A stretch of DNA of 64,000 nucleotides from Pomacea canaliculata (lineage: Eukaryota > Mollusca > Gastropoda > Architaenioglossa > Ampullariidae), in the NCBI RefSeq assembly GCF_003073045.1, contig NC_037603.1:13274192-13338191 (forward strand), written 5' to 3'. This document shows positions 63,948 through 64,000 of the stretch, one piece after another. A program made the position numbers and the translations under genes. Each line of letters starts with the position of its first letter. The stretch's first letter is position 1. Below the pieces are notes generated by a model. That model was given only the letters and a program-made list of their open reading frames with translations, was not told the origin of the DNA and searched no databases.

Positions 63948-64000
63948 GTAAACAGGCCCGTTCTTAGCCCCCGCGGGGCCCGAGGCAAAGGGCATGTGCG
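63948..64000 (+). repeat. Dispersed repeat, truncated by the window edge
   Basis: Matches the inverted copy at 19230-19290 (shared core CCCGTTCTTAGC and GGCATGTGCG). It extends past 64000. Confidence 0.75.

Overview
This window is eukaryotic nuclear DNA. It is AT-rich, and its genes are split by GT-AG introns, with two GC-AG introns. It is littered with microsatellites, tRNA-derived SINE-like repeats, LINE fragments and one Tigger/pogo-type DNA transposon. The gene set (AGFG-type ArfGAP, KLHDC10, a NEK kinase, animal D-cysteine-desulfhydrase-like enzymes and tandem membrane-anchored laccase-like multicopper oxidases) points to an invertebrate animal, most likely a lophotrochozoan such as a gastropod mollusc. 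The species cannot be named from the sequence alone.

Layout. 1-6.9 kb: 5' part of an AGFG gene on the minus strand, whose later exons run off the left edge. 7.3-10.4 kb: a two-exon KLHDC10 gene, head-to-head with AGFG. 11.2-14.4 kb: a mobile-element block (deleted Tigger element, SINE, decayed LINE). 15.2-20.3 kb: an eight-exon NEK-family kinase on the minus strand, head-to-head with the first of two tandem nine-exon PLP-enzyme genes (D-cysteine desulfhydrase/ACC deaminase family; 20.5-26.6 kb and 28.1-33.0 kb, both plus strand). A small minus-strand membrane-protein exon lies between the two enzymes. 33-35.4 kb: LINE relics. 35.4-40.4 kb: a four-exon minus-strand gene for a type I membrane protein with a mucin-type WxxW cysteine-rich ectodomain and a PPxY-bearing cytosolic tail. 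40.4-48.3 kb: long stretch with no gene recognised. 48.3-56.0 kb and 58.4-62.9 kb: two tandem minus-strand laccase-like multicopper oxidases, each with a C-terminal transmembrane anchor; the first exon of the right-hand copy is not found in the window.

Exon boundaries were derived by hand from splice dinucleotides, phase agreement and comparison between paralogues. Three otherwise well-conserved genes (the NEK kinase and each laccase) contain exactly one single-base indel that breaks the frame. Because all other motifs are intact, residual assembly indels are the simplest explanation, but real null alleles are possible.

Functional links: the desulfhydrase pair probably represents one enzyme duplicated and retargeted, since the second copy has an N-terminal extension resembling a mitochondrial presequence. 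The laccase pair would oxidise phenolic or metal substrates at the cell surface or in a secretory compartment. The WxxW/PPxY membrane protein is the least familiar architecture here and the best candidate for something undescribed.
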